Positions 1 to 8,445 of a stretch of 64,000 nt of DNA are shown one piece after another. The translations under genes were made by a program, and so were the position numbers. The notes beneath the pieces were generated by a model. The model searched no databases. It was given only the letters and a program-made list of their open reading frames with translations, and was not told the origin of the DNA. How positions within the stretch are numbered: position 1 is the first letter of the stretch; every line of letters begins with the position of its first letter. The stretch is from NCBI RefSeq assembly GCF_004799515.1, contig NZ_SSMX01000021.1:107350-171349 (forward strand), read 5' to 3'. The DNA comes from Phenylobacterium sp. Lineage in GTDB: Bacteria; Pseudomonadota; Alphaproteobacteria; Caulobacterales; Caulobacteraceae.

Positions 1-1
1 C

Positions 2-1108
2 ATGGCCGGCGTGCGCACCGCCGCGGTCTGGACCATCGGGGCCGCGACGCTCTCGACCCCGGTCGGCCAGACCAGCCTCGGCAACTACATCTTCGCCGGC
101 CTGCAGACCGAGAACTGGGTCTTCGTGCTGTTCGGCTGCGCGGCTTCCGCCGTGCTGGCCCTGGCAACCGACCAACTCCTGGGTCTGATCGAGACCGGGA
201 CCAAGCGGCGCAGTCCGCGCCTCTTGTGGATCGGACTGGGCGGCCTCGTGGGCGGCGTGGCGCTCGCGGTCGCGCCCCTGGCCGCCGGCCTCGACAGGAC
301 CCAGGCCTACACCGTCGGCGCCAAGAACTTCTCCGAGCAGTACATCCTGGCCGAGCTGATGGCGCAGCGGCTGGAAAAGGCCGGCGCCCAGGTGAGCCGC
401 AAGGAGGACCTGGGCTCGGCGGTGGCCTACCGCGCGCTCGCCGCCGGGGAGATCGACGCCTATGTCGACTATTCCGGGACCCTGTGGACCAACGTCCTCA
501 ACCGCAAGGACAATCCCGGCCGCGCGGAGGTCCTGAAACAGCTCACCGCCGAACTGAAGCGGCGCGACGGGGTCACCGTCCTGGGCTCGCTGGGCTTCGA
601 GAACGCCTATGCGCTGACCATGCGCCCCGACCGCGCCAAGGCGCTGGGGATCGCGTCCATCGCCGACCTGGCCGGCCAGGCGCCGAAGCTGACCCTGGGC
701 TCGGACCTGGAGTTCCTGTCGCGGCCGGAGTGGAAGGCGGTCGAGGACGCCTACGGCCTGAAGTTCAAGGCCAAGCGCTCCTACCAGCCCACCTTCATGT
801 ACCGCGCCCTGATGGGCGGCGAGGCCGACGTGATCAGCGCCTTCTCCTCCGACGGCCGGATCGCGGCGGACCACCTGGTGATCCTCACCGATCCCAAGGG
901 GGCTATCCCGCCCTATGACGCCGTGGTGCTGATCTCTCCAAAGCGGGCGCACGACAAGCGCCTCATCGACGCCCTGCAGCCCTTGATCGGCAAGATCAAC
1001 GTGGGCGTCATGCAGGCCGCCAACCTCAGCGTCGACCGTGACGCGGGCAAGGCCTCGCCCGCCGAGGCGGCGAAGGCGCTGGATCGGCAGATTCTGCCCA
1101 GCCCGTAG
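2..1108 (+). CDS. Glycine betaine/choline-type ABC transporter, permease fused to substrate-binding domain (5' partial)
   Basis: This is the 3' part of an osmoprotectant (OpuC/ProWX-like) ABC importer; the reading frame is open to the left edge, so the true start lies outside the window. Residues 1-65 resemble the end of a BPD_transp_1 permease (GLGDYIF-like 'SLGNYIFAGLQTENW' followed by a membrane helix). A further transmembrane segment at about residues 75-95 leads into an OpuAC-type binding domain beginning at 'TVGAKNFSEQYIL'. Fused permease/binding proteins of this kind hold the binding domain in the periplasm. Which solute is bound (glycine betaine, choline, carnitine) cannot be read from the sequence. 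No ATPase gene is visible here; it should lie upstream. Confidence 0.85.
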   Translation: MAGVRTAAVWTIGAATLSTPVGQTSLGNYIFAGLQTENWVFVLFGCAASAVLALATDQLLGLIETGTKRRSPRLLWIGLGGLVGGVALAVAPLAAGLDRTQAYTVGAKNFSEQYILAELMAQRLEKAGAQVSRKEDLGSAVAYRALAAGEIDAYVDYSGTLWTNVLNRKDNPGRAEVLKQLTAELKRRDGVTVLGSLGFENAYALTMRPDRAKALGIASIADLAGQAPKLTLGSDLEFLSRPEWKAVEDAYGLKFKAKRSYQPTFMYRALMGGEADVISAFSSDGRIAADHLVILTDPKGAIPPYDAVVLISPKRAHDKRLIDALQPLIGKINVGVMQAANLSVDRDAGKASPAEAAKALDRQILPSP

Positions 1109-1115
1109 GCTTTCA

Positions 1116-1123
1116 TTAACCAT
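1116..1123 (+). promoter_or_regulatory. Candidate CtrA half-site upstream of fliQ
   Basis: The octamer TTAACCAT lies 63 bases upstream of the fliQ start in the 78-base gap after the transporter gene. It equals the half-site form described for the cell-cycle regulator CtrA in Caulobacter, where early flagellar operons are CtrA targets. A full TTAA-N7-TTAA box is not present, so the assignment rests on position and on the neighbouring genes. Confidence 0.35.
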
Positions 1124-1186
1124 GCCGGACCATGCTGGCGACGTCCGCAAGAGCGCGGATTTATCCAGTTTTTCAAAGAGGTCTTT

Positions 1187-1450
1187 ATGAGCGGCGCCGA
1201 GGTTCTTGACGTCGGGCGCGACGCCATCTGGCTGACGATCCAGCTCTGCGCGCCGGTGCTGATCGTAGGCCTGCTCGTGGGCGTCGGCATCGGCCTCCTG
1301 CAGGCCCTGACCCAGATCCAGGAAGCGACCCTGGTCGCCGCCCCGAAGATCGTGGCGATCTTCATCTCGCTGCTGGTGTTCCTGCCGTTGATGGGCGCGT
1401 TGATGAACGGCTTCATGCGCCACATCGCCGAACGCATCGCCAGTCTCTGA
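1187..1450 (+). CDS. fliQ: Flagellar export apparatus protein FliQ
   Basis: FliQ is a small inner-membrane subunit of the flagellar type III export gate, assembling with FliP and FliR. The 87-residue product has the usual family length and two long hydrophobic helices (about residues 17-37 and 50-75). It carries the family pattern 'VGLLVGVGIGLLQALTQIQEATL' style hairpin, of which 'QALTQIQEATLVAAPKI' is the recognisable core. The ATG has an AGAGG Shine-Dalgarno a few bases upstream. fliR follows after 19 bases and flhB after that, so the three form an operon; fliP is not in the window. Confidence 0.95.
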   Translation: MSGAEVLDVGRDAIWLTIQLCAPVLIVGLLVGVGIGLLQALTQIQEATLVAAPKIVAIFISLLVFLPLMGALMNGFMRHIAERIASL

Positions 1451-1469
1451 CGGCAGGCCGGCCGCCGCC

Positions 1470-2225
1470 ATGGAGCACTACGCCCCCGCCCAGCAGATCT
1501 ACGCCGCCGGCCTGATCTTCGCGCGGCTGAGCGCCGTTGTGATGCTGATCCCGGGCATCGGCGAGACCTTCGTCCCCGTCAATATACGTCTCGCCTTCGC
1601 CGTCCTCCTGGCCCTGGTGCTCTATCCGATTGTCGGGACCCTGGTCCCGGCGATCCCCGCCGATGTGGCCGGTGTGGCGCTGGCGGTGATCAAGGAGACC
1701 GCCATCGGCCTGATGATCGGCTCCATCCTGCGGTTCTTCATGGCGTCGCTGGCCACCACCGGCGAAGTCATCTCGATTCAGACGACGCTGAGCTTCTCCC
1801 AGACCGCCAACCCGACCCAGGCCCAGCCGACCACCAGCGTCGGCACCTTCCTGGGCCTCTTGGGCATCCTCCTGGTGATGACCACCAACCTGCACCACCT
1901 GTTCCTGTCGGCGATCGTGCGCTCCTACACGATCTTCCCCTTCACCAGGCCGATCCCGCTGACCGACGCCAACACCCTGGCGATCCAGACGGTGGCGAAG
2001 TCATTCGCCCTTGGCCTGCAACTCGCCGGCCCGGTGATGGCGCTCGCGCTGATCGTCAATGTGGCGACCGGCCTGGTCGGGCGGGTGATGCCGCAGTTCC
2101 AGATCTTCCTGGTGGTCTCGCCCCTGATGGTGCTCCTCGGCCTGTCGGTCCTGGGGCTCAGCCTGGGGGTGATCGGGATGGTGTGGGTCGACCACTACCG
2201 CGACCTGCTGGCGATCTTCGCGTGA
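1470..2225 (+). CDS. fliR: Flagellar biosynthetic protein FliR
   Basis: FliR is the third FliPQR subunit of the flagellar export gate in the inner membrane. The 251-residue protein has the family length and about six hydrophobic segments; 'FARLSAVVMLIPGIGE' near the N terminus and 'ETAIGLMIGSILRFFMA' in the middle are typical FliR stretches. It sits between fliQ (19-base gap) and flhB (4-base gap), which supports translational coupling. No unusual feature is seen. Confidence 0.95.
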   Translation: MEHYAPAQQIYAAGLIFARLSAVVMLIPGIGETFVPVNIRLAFAVLLALVLYPIVGTLVPAIPADVAGVALAVIKETAIGLMIGSILRFFMASLATTGEVISIQTTLSFSQTANPTQAQPTTSVGTFLGLLGILLVMTTNLHHLFLSAIVRSYTIFPFTRPIPLTDANTLAIQTVAKSFALGLQLAGPVMALALIVNVATGLVGRVMPQFQIFLVVSPLMVLLGLSVLGLSLGVIGMVWVDHYRDLLAIFA

Positions 2226-2229
2226 CCGC

Positions 2230-3315
2230 ATGAGCGACACGAACGACGCAGCGTCGAAAACAGAAGAGCCGACACCGCGCAAACTCCAGCAGGCGCGCGA
2301 GAAGGGCGAGGTGGTCAAGACCCCGGACCTGGGGCCGTTGGCCTCGCTGGCCGGCGCGGCCACGGTGATCGTGCTGGGCGGCGGCTACCTCTCCCGCCAC
2401 CTGATTGCGACCATGACGCCGTTCCTGGCGGACCCCGACAGCATGAGTTTCGACGGCCAGGGCGGCATGCAGATCATGCGCCAGGCGCTGCTGGCCGTGG
2501 CCCCGGTGATGGGGGCGGTGATGCTGGCCGCCTGCGCCGCCGGCGTGGCGGGCAACCTCGTGCAGACCGGCCTGATGTTCAGTCCGGAAAGACTGGCCCT
2601 CAATTTCGAGAAGGTGTCGCCGGCCGCAGGCTTCAAGCGGCTGTTTGGCATCGACAACTTCGTGAACTTCCTGAAATCGCTGGTGAAGATCGGGATCACC
2701 GGCCTGATCGCCTGGTGGGTGCTCAGTCCTCATCGCACCGAGCTCGAGAACCTGGCCGGCATGGAGCCGACAGCCGTGCTGGGTTTCGTCATCGACATCC
2801 TGAAGCGGCTGCTCTTCGCGGTGATCGCCTTCCTGGTGGTGGTGGCCGGCGCCGACTGGCTCTGGCAGCGCCAGCGGTTCATGCAGCGGATGCGGATGAC
2901 CAAGGAGGAGATCAAGGAGGACTACAAGCAGTCCGAGGGCGATCCCCACATCAAGGCCAAGCAGCGTCAGATGCGCAATGAGCGCTCCAAGCGCCGGATG
3001 ATGGCCCAGGTGCCCAAGGCCACGGTGGTGGTGATGAACCCGACCCACTACGCCGTGGCCCTGCGCTACGAACCCGGCGAGGCGCCCGCGCCGATCTGCG
3101 TCGCCAAAGGCCTCGACAGCCTCGCGCTCAAGATCCGCGAGATCGCCGAGGAGGCCGGCGTGGCGGTGATCGAGGATCCGCCGCTGGCCCGCGCCCTCTA
3201 TGCGGCGGTGGAGATCGACGAGATCATTCCGCCGGCGCACTATGAGGCTGTGGCCAAGGTCATCGGCTTCATCCTGAACGCCGGGCGCCGCGTGCGGGCG
3301 AAGTCGCTCCGCTAG
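2230..3315 (+). CDS. flhB: Flagellar export switch protein FlhB
   Basis: FlhB is the membrane protein that switches substrate specificity of the flagellar export apparatus from rod/hook to filament subunits. The 361-residue product starts with the typical 'EEPTPRKLQQAREKGEV' segment, has four hydrophobic stretches (about 35-220) and a cytoplasmic C-terminal domain. The self-cleavage motif NPTH begins at residue 270, where other FlhB proteins cleave between Asn and Pro. It is the last flagellar gene of the cluster; cckA begins about 110 bases downstream on the same strand. Confidence 0.97.
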   Translation: MSDTNDAASKTEEPTPRKLQQAREKGEVVKTPDLGPLASLAGAATVIVLGGGYLSRHLIATMTPFLADPDSMSFDGQGGMQIMRQALLAVAPVMGAVMLAACAAGVAGNLVQTGLMFSPERLALNFEKVSPAAGFKRLFGIDNFVNFLKSLVKIGITGLIAWWVLSPHRTELENLAGMEPTAVLGFVIDILKRLLFAVIAFLVVVAGADWLWQRQRFMQRMRMTKEEIKEDYKQSEGDPHIKAKQRQMRNERSKRRMMAQVPKATVVVMNPTHYAVALRYEPGEAPAPICVAKGLDSLALKIREIAEEAGVAVIEDPPLARALYAAVEIDEIIPPAHYEAVAKVIGFILNAGRRVRAKSLR

Positions 3316-3425
3316 TTCTGCAACCGGCCTGCAATCGTCCCGTAACCTGACCGCGTACGCCGCCCCGCGCCTGTGAGAGAATGCACGTGACCGATTCGCC
3401 GGACCTCGCCCGCCGAGGCTCCAAG

Positions 3426-5528
3426 ATGGAGACTTTGTCTCAGGCCATGGCCGAACCGCAGGTCCGTAAGGCCCGTAAGGGGCGCTTCGAGCCGCTGACG
3501 GCCGCCGCGGTCGTGTTCTTCCTCATGGCCGTGGCCTTCGCCGCGGCGCCGGCGATGAACGCGGGGCCGACCACTTTGGCAGGCTTGCTGCTGCTGATCG
3601 GCCTGGCCGGGGTGGCGTGCCTGGGGCTGTTTGTCCTCCGCGGTTCCGCCGACGCCCCGGCCGAGGCCGAACCGGGCGCCGAGCAGCTGGTCGACGCGCT
3701 CAGCGAACCGGCGGCCATCGCCGCGCCGGATGGCAAGCTGCAGGCCTCCAACGCCGCCTGGAAATCGACCTTGGGCCTGGGCCCCCGCCTGCCGAAGGGC
3801 GGCTCGGCCGCCGCCGGCCTGTTCTACGCCATGACCTCGGCGCGCCGGGGCGAGGCCGCCCGCGCCACGATCAAGGCCGCCGGCGCCGAGCACGAGGTGC
3901 TGGTCTCACAACTCGGTCCGCGCCGCTTCCTGGTGCGGCTGACCGGACCGGGCGTCGGCGCGCTGGCCCTGCCGCCAGCCGCCATGGAGGTCCTGACCGC
4001 TTTCACCGGCGCCATGCCGCCGCCGCCCAAGGTGTTGGACGCCTTCGCCGCGGCCTCGCCCTTCGGCGCGGCCCTCCTGGAGGGCGAGGACCCCTTCGAG
4101 TCCTTGATCGTCGAGGCCAATCCGGCCCTGAAGGCGGTGGCCGGCGGCGGCGAGAAGGGCCAGGCCTTCGGCGAGCTGATCGAACCCGCCAGCCGCGCCG
4201 ACGCCGCGCAGAAGCTGGCCAGCGGCCAGGGCTCCGGCGCCCCGCTGGAGGTGCGCCTGGCCTACGACCCGGCGCGCATCGCCCACCTCTATCTCTCCAA
4301 GAGCGACCACCGTTTCGTGGCCTATCTGGTGGACGTCTCCGAGCAGAAGCAGATCGAACTGCAACTGGCCCAGAGCCAGAAGATGCAGGCCATCGGACAG
4401 CTGGCCGGCGGCGTGGCGCACGACTTCAACAACCTGCTCACCGCCATCTTCATGCAGCTCGACGTGCTGGCCACCCGCCATCCGGTGGGCGATCCCAGCT
4501 ATGAGGGGCTGAACGAGATCAAGCAGACTTCGACGCGGGCCGCCGACTTGGTGCGCAAGCTGCTCGCCTTCTCGCGCAAGCAGACCGTGCAGCGCGAGAT
4601 CCTCGACCTGGGCGAGCTGATCAGCGAGTTCGAGGTGCTGCTGCGCCGCGTGCTCTATGAGGACGTCAAGCTGACCACCGACTACGGCCGCAACCTGCCG
4701 CAGGTGCGCGCCGACCGCGGCCAGCTGGAGACCGCGGTGATGAACCTGGCGGTCAACGCCCGCGACAGCGTCCGCGCCCACGGCGGCGGCTCGGTGAACA
4801 TCCGCACCGCCCGCGTGACCCAGGAACAGGCCCAGGCCCTGGGCTATCCCGGCGCCCAGGGCGACCAGGCGTTGATCGAGGTCTCCGACGACGGCCCGGG
4901 CATCCCGCCGGCGGTGATGGACAAGATCTTCGACCCTTTCTTCACCACCAAGCCGGTGGGCGAGGGCACGGGCCTGGGCCTGGCCACCGTCTACGGCATC
5001 GTCAAGCAGTCGGACGGCTGGATCGCGGTGGATTCCAAGCCCGGCGAGGGCGCGGCCTTCCGCATCTTCCTGCCGGTGCACATCCCGGTGGCCGGCGTCG
5101 CCCCCGCGCCCGTGGCCCAAGGTCCCAAGCGGCCGGTGGCGCGCGACCTCTCCGGGGCGGGCCGCATCCTCTTCGTGGAGGACGAGGACGCCGTGCGCGG
5201 CGTGGCCGCCAAGCTGCTGCGCGCCCGCGGCTACGAGGTGATCGAGGCGGCGAGCGGCGAGGAGGCCCTGGAACTGGCCGAGACGCACGCCGGGTCCATC
5301 GACCTGATGATCTCCGACGTGGTGATGCCCGGGATGCAGGGCCCGGACCTCCTGAAGCAGGCGCGGCGCTATCTCGGCGCGGCGCCGGTGATGTTCATCT
5401 CCGGCTACGCGGAGAGCGAGTTCTCCGACCTCCTGGAGGGCGAGGCCAACGTCTCCTTCCTGCCCAAGCCGATCGACATCAAGACCCTGGCCGAGCGGGT
5501 GAAGCAGGAACTGCAGAAGGCCGCCTAG
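3426..5528 (+). CDS. cckA: Cell-cycle hybrid histidine kinase CckA
   Basis: CckA autophosphorylates and feeds phosphate through ChpT to the master regulator CtrA. With this start (GAGG seven bases upstream) the protein has 700 residues: two membrane helices (about 22-43 and 50-71), weak PAS-like regions, a HisKA motif with phospho-acceptor His332 in '[13 protein letters not shown]', ATPase boxes (N440 region, DDGPGIP near 488, GTGLGLA near 514) and a receiver domain with Asp631 in '[11 protein letters not shown]'. His and Asp positions are close to those of Caulobacter CckA. An in-frame ATG at 3381 would add 15 residues. Placement downstream of fliQR-flhB matches my recollection of the Caulobacter order. 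Confidence 0.93.
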   Translation: METLSQAMAEPQVRKARKGRFEPLTAAAVVFFLMAVAFAAAPAMNAGPTTLAGLLLLIGLAGVACLGLFVLRGSADAPAEAEPGAEQLVDALSEPAAIAAPDGKLQASNAAWKSTLGLGPRLPKGGSAAAGLFYAMTSARRGEAARATIKAAGAEHEVLVSQLGPRRFLVRLTGPGVGALALPPAAMEVLTAFTGAMPPPPKVLDAFAAASPFGAALLEGEDPFESLIVEANPALKAVAGGGEKGQAFGELIEPASRADAAQKLASGQGSGAPLEVRLAYDPARIAHLYLSKSDHRFVAYLVDVSEQKQIELQLAQSQKMQAIGQLAGGVAHDFNNLLTAIFMQLDVLATRHPVGDPSYEGLNEIKQTSTRAADLVRKLLAFSRKQTVQREILDLGELISEFEVLLRRVLYEDVKLTTDYGRNLPQVRADRGQLETAVMNLAVNARDSVRAHGGGSVNIRTARVTQEQAQALGYPGAQGDQALIEVSDDGPGIPPAVMDKIFDPFFTTKPVGEGTGLGLATVYGIVKQSDGWIAVDSKPGEGAAFRIFLPVHIPVAGVAPAPVAQGPKRPVARDLSGAGRILFVEDEDAVRGVAAKLLRARGYEVIEAASGEEALELAETHAGSIDLMISDVVMPGMQGPDLLKQARRYLGAAPVMFISGYAESEFSDLLEGEANVSFLPKPIDIKTLAERVKQELQKAA

Positions 5529-5616
5529 CGAGCGGACGGGGGCGGCCGCGCTTGCCTTCCGGCGCCGGCGCCGCCAAACATCCGGCGACCGCGACCTCCT
5601 CAGCCGAAAGCCTTCC

Positions 5617-6717
5617 GTGCCACCCGCCGATCCCACCGCTCCGACGCCGCCCGCGTCCGAACCTTCCGCGCCCGCGCCCCGGGTCCTCAATGCCGCAGAG
5701 GTCTGGACCCTGGCGGTGACGGCGCACCGCGAAGGCCGGTTCGCCGAGGCCGAGCGGCTCTACCGCACCTTGCAGGGCACGCGCCCGACCTCGCCCACGG
5801 CGCTGAACCTCGGCCTCCTGCTGGAGGACGGCCGCCGGTGGACGGAGGCCGAAACGGTCTATCGCGATCAGCTGAAGATCGACCCGAAGGATCCGGTGCA
5901 GCAGCGCCAGCTCGCCTTCCTGCTGCTGCGCCTGGGCCGCTATTCCGAGGGCTGGCCCCTCTACGAAGCGCGCATGCTGAAGCCCGGCGAGAACCGCAAG
6001 CCGGCCTTGAGCTTCCCCGAGTGGCGCGGGCAGCCGGTCGGCTCCCTGCTGATCGCGCCCGAACAGGGCCTGGGCGATCAGATCCAGTACGCCCGCTATA
6101 TCGCGCCCCTGATGGCGCGCGGGGTGCGGGTTTCGGTGGTCTGCCCGCCGCCGTTGACGCGGCTCTTCGGCCACCTGGGCTGCACGGTGATTCCCGCCGA
6201 GGGCCAGGTGACCATCCCGCAGCATGACGCCTGGGTGCTGACCGCCAGCCTGCCCTGGCGCATGGGGACGACGCTGGAGAACATCCCGCAGCCGCCCTAC
6301 CTGCCGGGTGGCGAAGGGGGCGAAGGCATCGGCCTCGTCGCCCGCGGCGCGCCGAACCACCCCGACGACGCCAACCGCTCCATGCCGGAGGACATCGCCC
6401 AGGGCCTCGCGTCCCTGCCGGGCGTGCGCCGCCTGGAGCGCGACGCCACCGGCGCCCGCAACCTGGAGGAGACCGCCGAGATCCTGCGCGGCCTGGAAAA
6501 GGTCATCACCGTAGACACCTCCGTCGCCCACCTGGCCGGCGCCATGGGCAAGCCCTGCTGGCTGCTCCTGCCCTACAAGGGCGACTGGCGCTGGATGACC
6601 GGGCGCACCGACAGTCCCTGGTATCCGTCGATCCGCATCTTCCGCCAGCCCGCGCCCGGCGACTGGGCGAGCGTCGTGGCCGAGGTGCATCAGGCGCTGG
6701 GCCGGCCGGCGTCATGA
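5617..6717 (+). CDS. TPR protein with glycosyltransferase-9-like C-terminal domain
   Basis: This 366-residue protein starts at GTG after a Pro/Ala-rich tail of about 25 residues. Residues 25-115 look like two or three tetratricopeptide repeats ('AVTAHREGRFAEAERLYRTL', 'LGLLLEDGRRWTEAETVYRD'). The C-terminal half resembles the heptosyltransferase-like (GT9) fold found in many alphaproteobacterial TPR proteins, including 'LIAPEQGLGDQIQYARY' and the typical ending 'SPWYPSIRIFRQ'. The acceptor is unknown, and the domain may be a degenerate transferase. Its stop overlaps the next ATG (ATGA), so translation is probably coupled. The first part of the reading frame has no strong Shine-Dalgarno; a later start is possible. 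Confidence 0.75.
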   Translation: MPPADPTAPTPPASEPSAPAPRVLNAAEVWTLAVTAHREGRFAEAERLYRTLQGTRPTSPTALNLGLLLEDGRRWTEAETVYRDQLKIDPKDPVQQRQLAFLLLRLGRYSEGWPLYEARMLKPGENRKPALSFPEWRGQPVGSLLIAPEQGLGDQIQYARYIAPLMARGVRVSVVCPPPLTRLFGHLGCTVIPAEGQVTIPQHDAWVLTASLPWRMGTTLENIPQPPYLPGGEGGEGIGLVARGAPNHPDDANRSMPEDIAQGLASLPGVRRLERDATGARNLEETAEILRGLEKVITVDTSVAHLAGAMGKPCWLLLPYKGDWRWMTGRTDSPWYPSIRIFRQPAPGDWASVVAEVHQALGRPAS

Positions 6718-7640
6718 CCGGGGCGGGCGCGCCAAACGATTGGCCCGCGCTCGCCTATGATGACTGGGCCGACACTGCCGCGACCCTGCGCCTGTGGACC
6801 CAGGTCGTGGGCAAGGTCCGCATGGCGCTGACCGCGCCGGTGAACCATTGGTGGCACGTGCCGCTCTATGTGAACGCCCGCGGATTGACGACTTCGCCGA
6901 TGCCGGTCGGCGGGCGTGGCGTCGAGATCGCGTTCGACTTCCTGGACCACGAGCTCTCCATCGCTTGCAGCGACGGCCGGCGCGAAGCCCTGGCGCTGCG
7001 GCCGATCAGCGTGGCGCAGTTCTATCGCGAGACCTTCGCCGCGCTTGCCCGCCTGGGCGTCGCGCCCGACATCTGGACGACGCCTTGCGAGATTGAGGCG
7101 CCGATCCCGTTCGAGCTGGACGAGGTCCACCGCGCCTACGACCCGGCCGCCGCCCAGCGGTTCTGGCGCGCCCTGGTGCAGGCCGACCGGGTGATGAAGG
7201 CCTTCCGCGGCCGCTTCATCGGCAAGGCCAGTCCCGTCCACTTCTTCTGGGGCAGCTTCGACCTGGCGGTGACACGGTTCTCCGGCCGGCGCGCGCCGCC
7301 GCATCCGGGCTCGGCGGTGCTGCCGGCCTCGGTCAGCGTCGAGGCCTATTCGCACGAGGTGTCGAGCTGCGGCTTCTGGCCGGGCGGCCCGGGGATCGCG
7401 CCCCTGTTCTACGCCTACGCCTATCCGGAGCCCGCCGGCTTCGCCGCCGCCCGGGCGCGGCCCGCCGAGGCCCGCTGGGACGCCGGCATGGGCGAGTTCG
7501 TCCTGCCCTATGCGCAGGTGCGCGGGGCGGCCGATCCGGACGCAGTACTGCTGGACTTCTTCCAGTCGACCTACGAAGCCGCCGCCGACCTTGCCGCCTG
7601 GCCGCGCGGGGAGCTCGAACGCTCAGGAGACCCCGCATGA
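6714..7640 (+). CDS. DUF5996 family protein
   Basis: The 308-residue protein matches the DUF5996 family by its conserved stretches 'LRLWTQVVGKVRMALTAP', 'NHWWHVPLYVNARGL', 'GKASPVHFFWGSFDLAVTR' and 'SHEVSSCGFWPGG'. Those Trp-, His- and Phe-rich blocks suggest a conserved ligand or active site, but no activity is known to me. No signal peptide or membrane helix is visible, so it should be cytoplasmic. It overlaps the TPR gene before it and the small membrane gene after it, each by four bases, forming a tight three-gene unit. Confidence 0.85.
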   Translation: MTGAGAPNDWPALAYDDWADTAATLRLWTQVVGKVRMALTAPVNHWWHVPLYVNARGLTTSPMPVGGRGVEIAFDFLDHELSIACSDGRREALALRPISVAQFYRETFAALARLGVAPDIWTTPCEIEAPIPFELDEVHRAYDPAAAQRFWRALVQADRVMKAFRGRFIGKASPVHFFWGSFDLAVTRFSGRRAPPHPGSAVLPASVSVEAYSHEVSSCGFWPGGPGIAPLFYAYAYPEPAGFAAARARPAEARWDAGMGEFVLPYAQVRGAADPDAVLLDFFQSTYEAAADLAAWPRGELERSGDPA

Positions 7641-7858
7641 CCGACCCGGCTCCCGCCAAACCGCGCCTGCCGCTCGCCGCCTGGATCGGCCTGGCCGCCG
7701 CCGGCGCCGCAGTGGGGGCCGTGGCGATCGGCGCCCTGTCGATCGGAGCGGTCGCGATCGGGGCGCTCACCGCCGGGCGGGTGCGCATCAAGCGCCTTGA
7801 GGTCGACGAACTCACCGTGCGCCGGCTGAACCTGCCGGACGGCGCGCCGCGGCCCTGA
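7637..7858 (+). CDS. Small membrane protein with Ala/Gly-rich repeated hairpin
   Basis: A 73-residue product whose ATG overlaps the stop of the DUF5996 gene. Residues 13-47 are strongly hydrophobic and built from short repeats of the form A-I/V-G-A-L/V ('AVAIGALSIGAVAIGALTAG'), ending in a basic turn 'RVRIKRLEVDELTVRRL'. This pattern recurs in small predicted membrane proteins of unknown role; part of it could also form a repeat-like polymeric surface. Function unknown. It converges with the methyltransferase gene six bases downstream. Confidence 0.7.
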   Translation: MTDPAPAKPRLPLAAWIGLAAAGAAVGAVAIGALSIGAVAIGALTAGRVRIKRLEVDELTVRRLNLPDGAPRP

Positions 7859-7864
7859 AGCGGG

Positions 7865-8425
7865 CTACTTGCGGACCCGCAGGACCATCTTCCAGGCCTC
7901 GAAGACGTTGTTGTAGGCGCGCACGGCGTGATCGAGCTCAGCCTTCGGCAGGTCGCCGGCGTTGAACCGCGAGCGATAAGGCTCGGCCAGCAACCCCTGG
8001 TAAGAGACCAGCTTGAAGTCGACGCCGAGGTAGAGGCCGAGCGGGGTGTTGGCGATGTTGCGGCGCGCCCACTCCTCGTTCAGCTCGCGGTCGAACAGCC
8101 GCAGCGTCTCCGGCGAGATCGGCCGCACATGGGTCGGGTCGTTCAGGAAGTGGTCGTGCCGCGGGTGGGGCACGTTGATCAGCACCTGGGCGTCGGGCGC
8201 ACAGATCCGGTAGAGCTCGCGCATGATCGCCAGGAACACCTTGGGATTGCCGCCCATGTGCTCCAGCGAATGGTTGAAACGCACCTCTTCGGCGCAGTTG
8301 TCGGCCCAGGGCCAGGGCGTCTGCTCCAGGTCAGCCACCTCGTCGGGTTTGGACGCTGGGGAAGAGTCAACGTTGACGTAGCCGGCCAGCTTGTGCTGGC
8401 CGCAGCCCATGTTGAATTTCAGCAC
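7865..8425 (-). CDS. Class I SAM-dependent methyltransferase
   Basis: The 186-residue protein starts with a SAM-binding loop 'FNMGCGQHKLAGYVNVD', followed by an acidic residue and the 'FNHSLEHMGGNPKVFLAIMRELYRI' region typical of Methyltransf_11-like enzymes acting in saccharide or cell-surface pathways. 'HPRHDHFLNDPTHVRPI' is a stretch I have seen in polysaccharide-cluster methyltransferases, but the substrate is not determinable. It lies 20 bases downstream of the PhyH-type dioxygenase on the same strand, suggesting co-transcription and possibly successive modification of one substrate. Confidence 0.8.
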   Translation of the reverse strand: MLKFNMGCGQHKLAGYVNVDSSPASKPDEVADLEQTPWPWADNCAEEVRFNHSLEHMGGNPKVFLAIMRELYRICAPDAQVLINVPHPRHDHFLNDPTHVRPISPETLRLFDRELNEEWARRNIANTPLGLYLGVDFKLVSYQGLLAEPYRSRFNAGDLPKAELDHAVRAYNNVFEAWKMVLRVRK

Positions 8426-8445
8426 TCGGTTGGCCTCTCGCCGCG

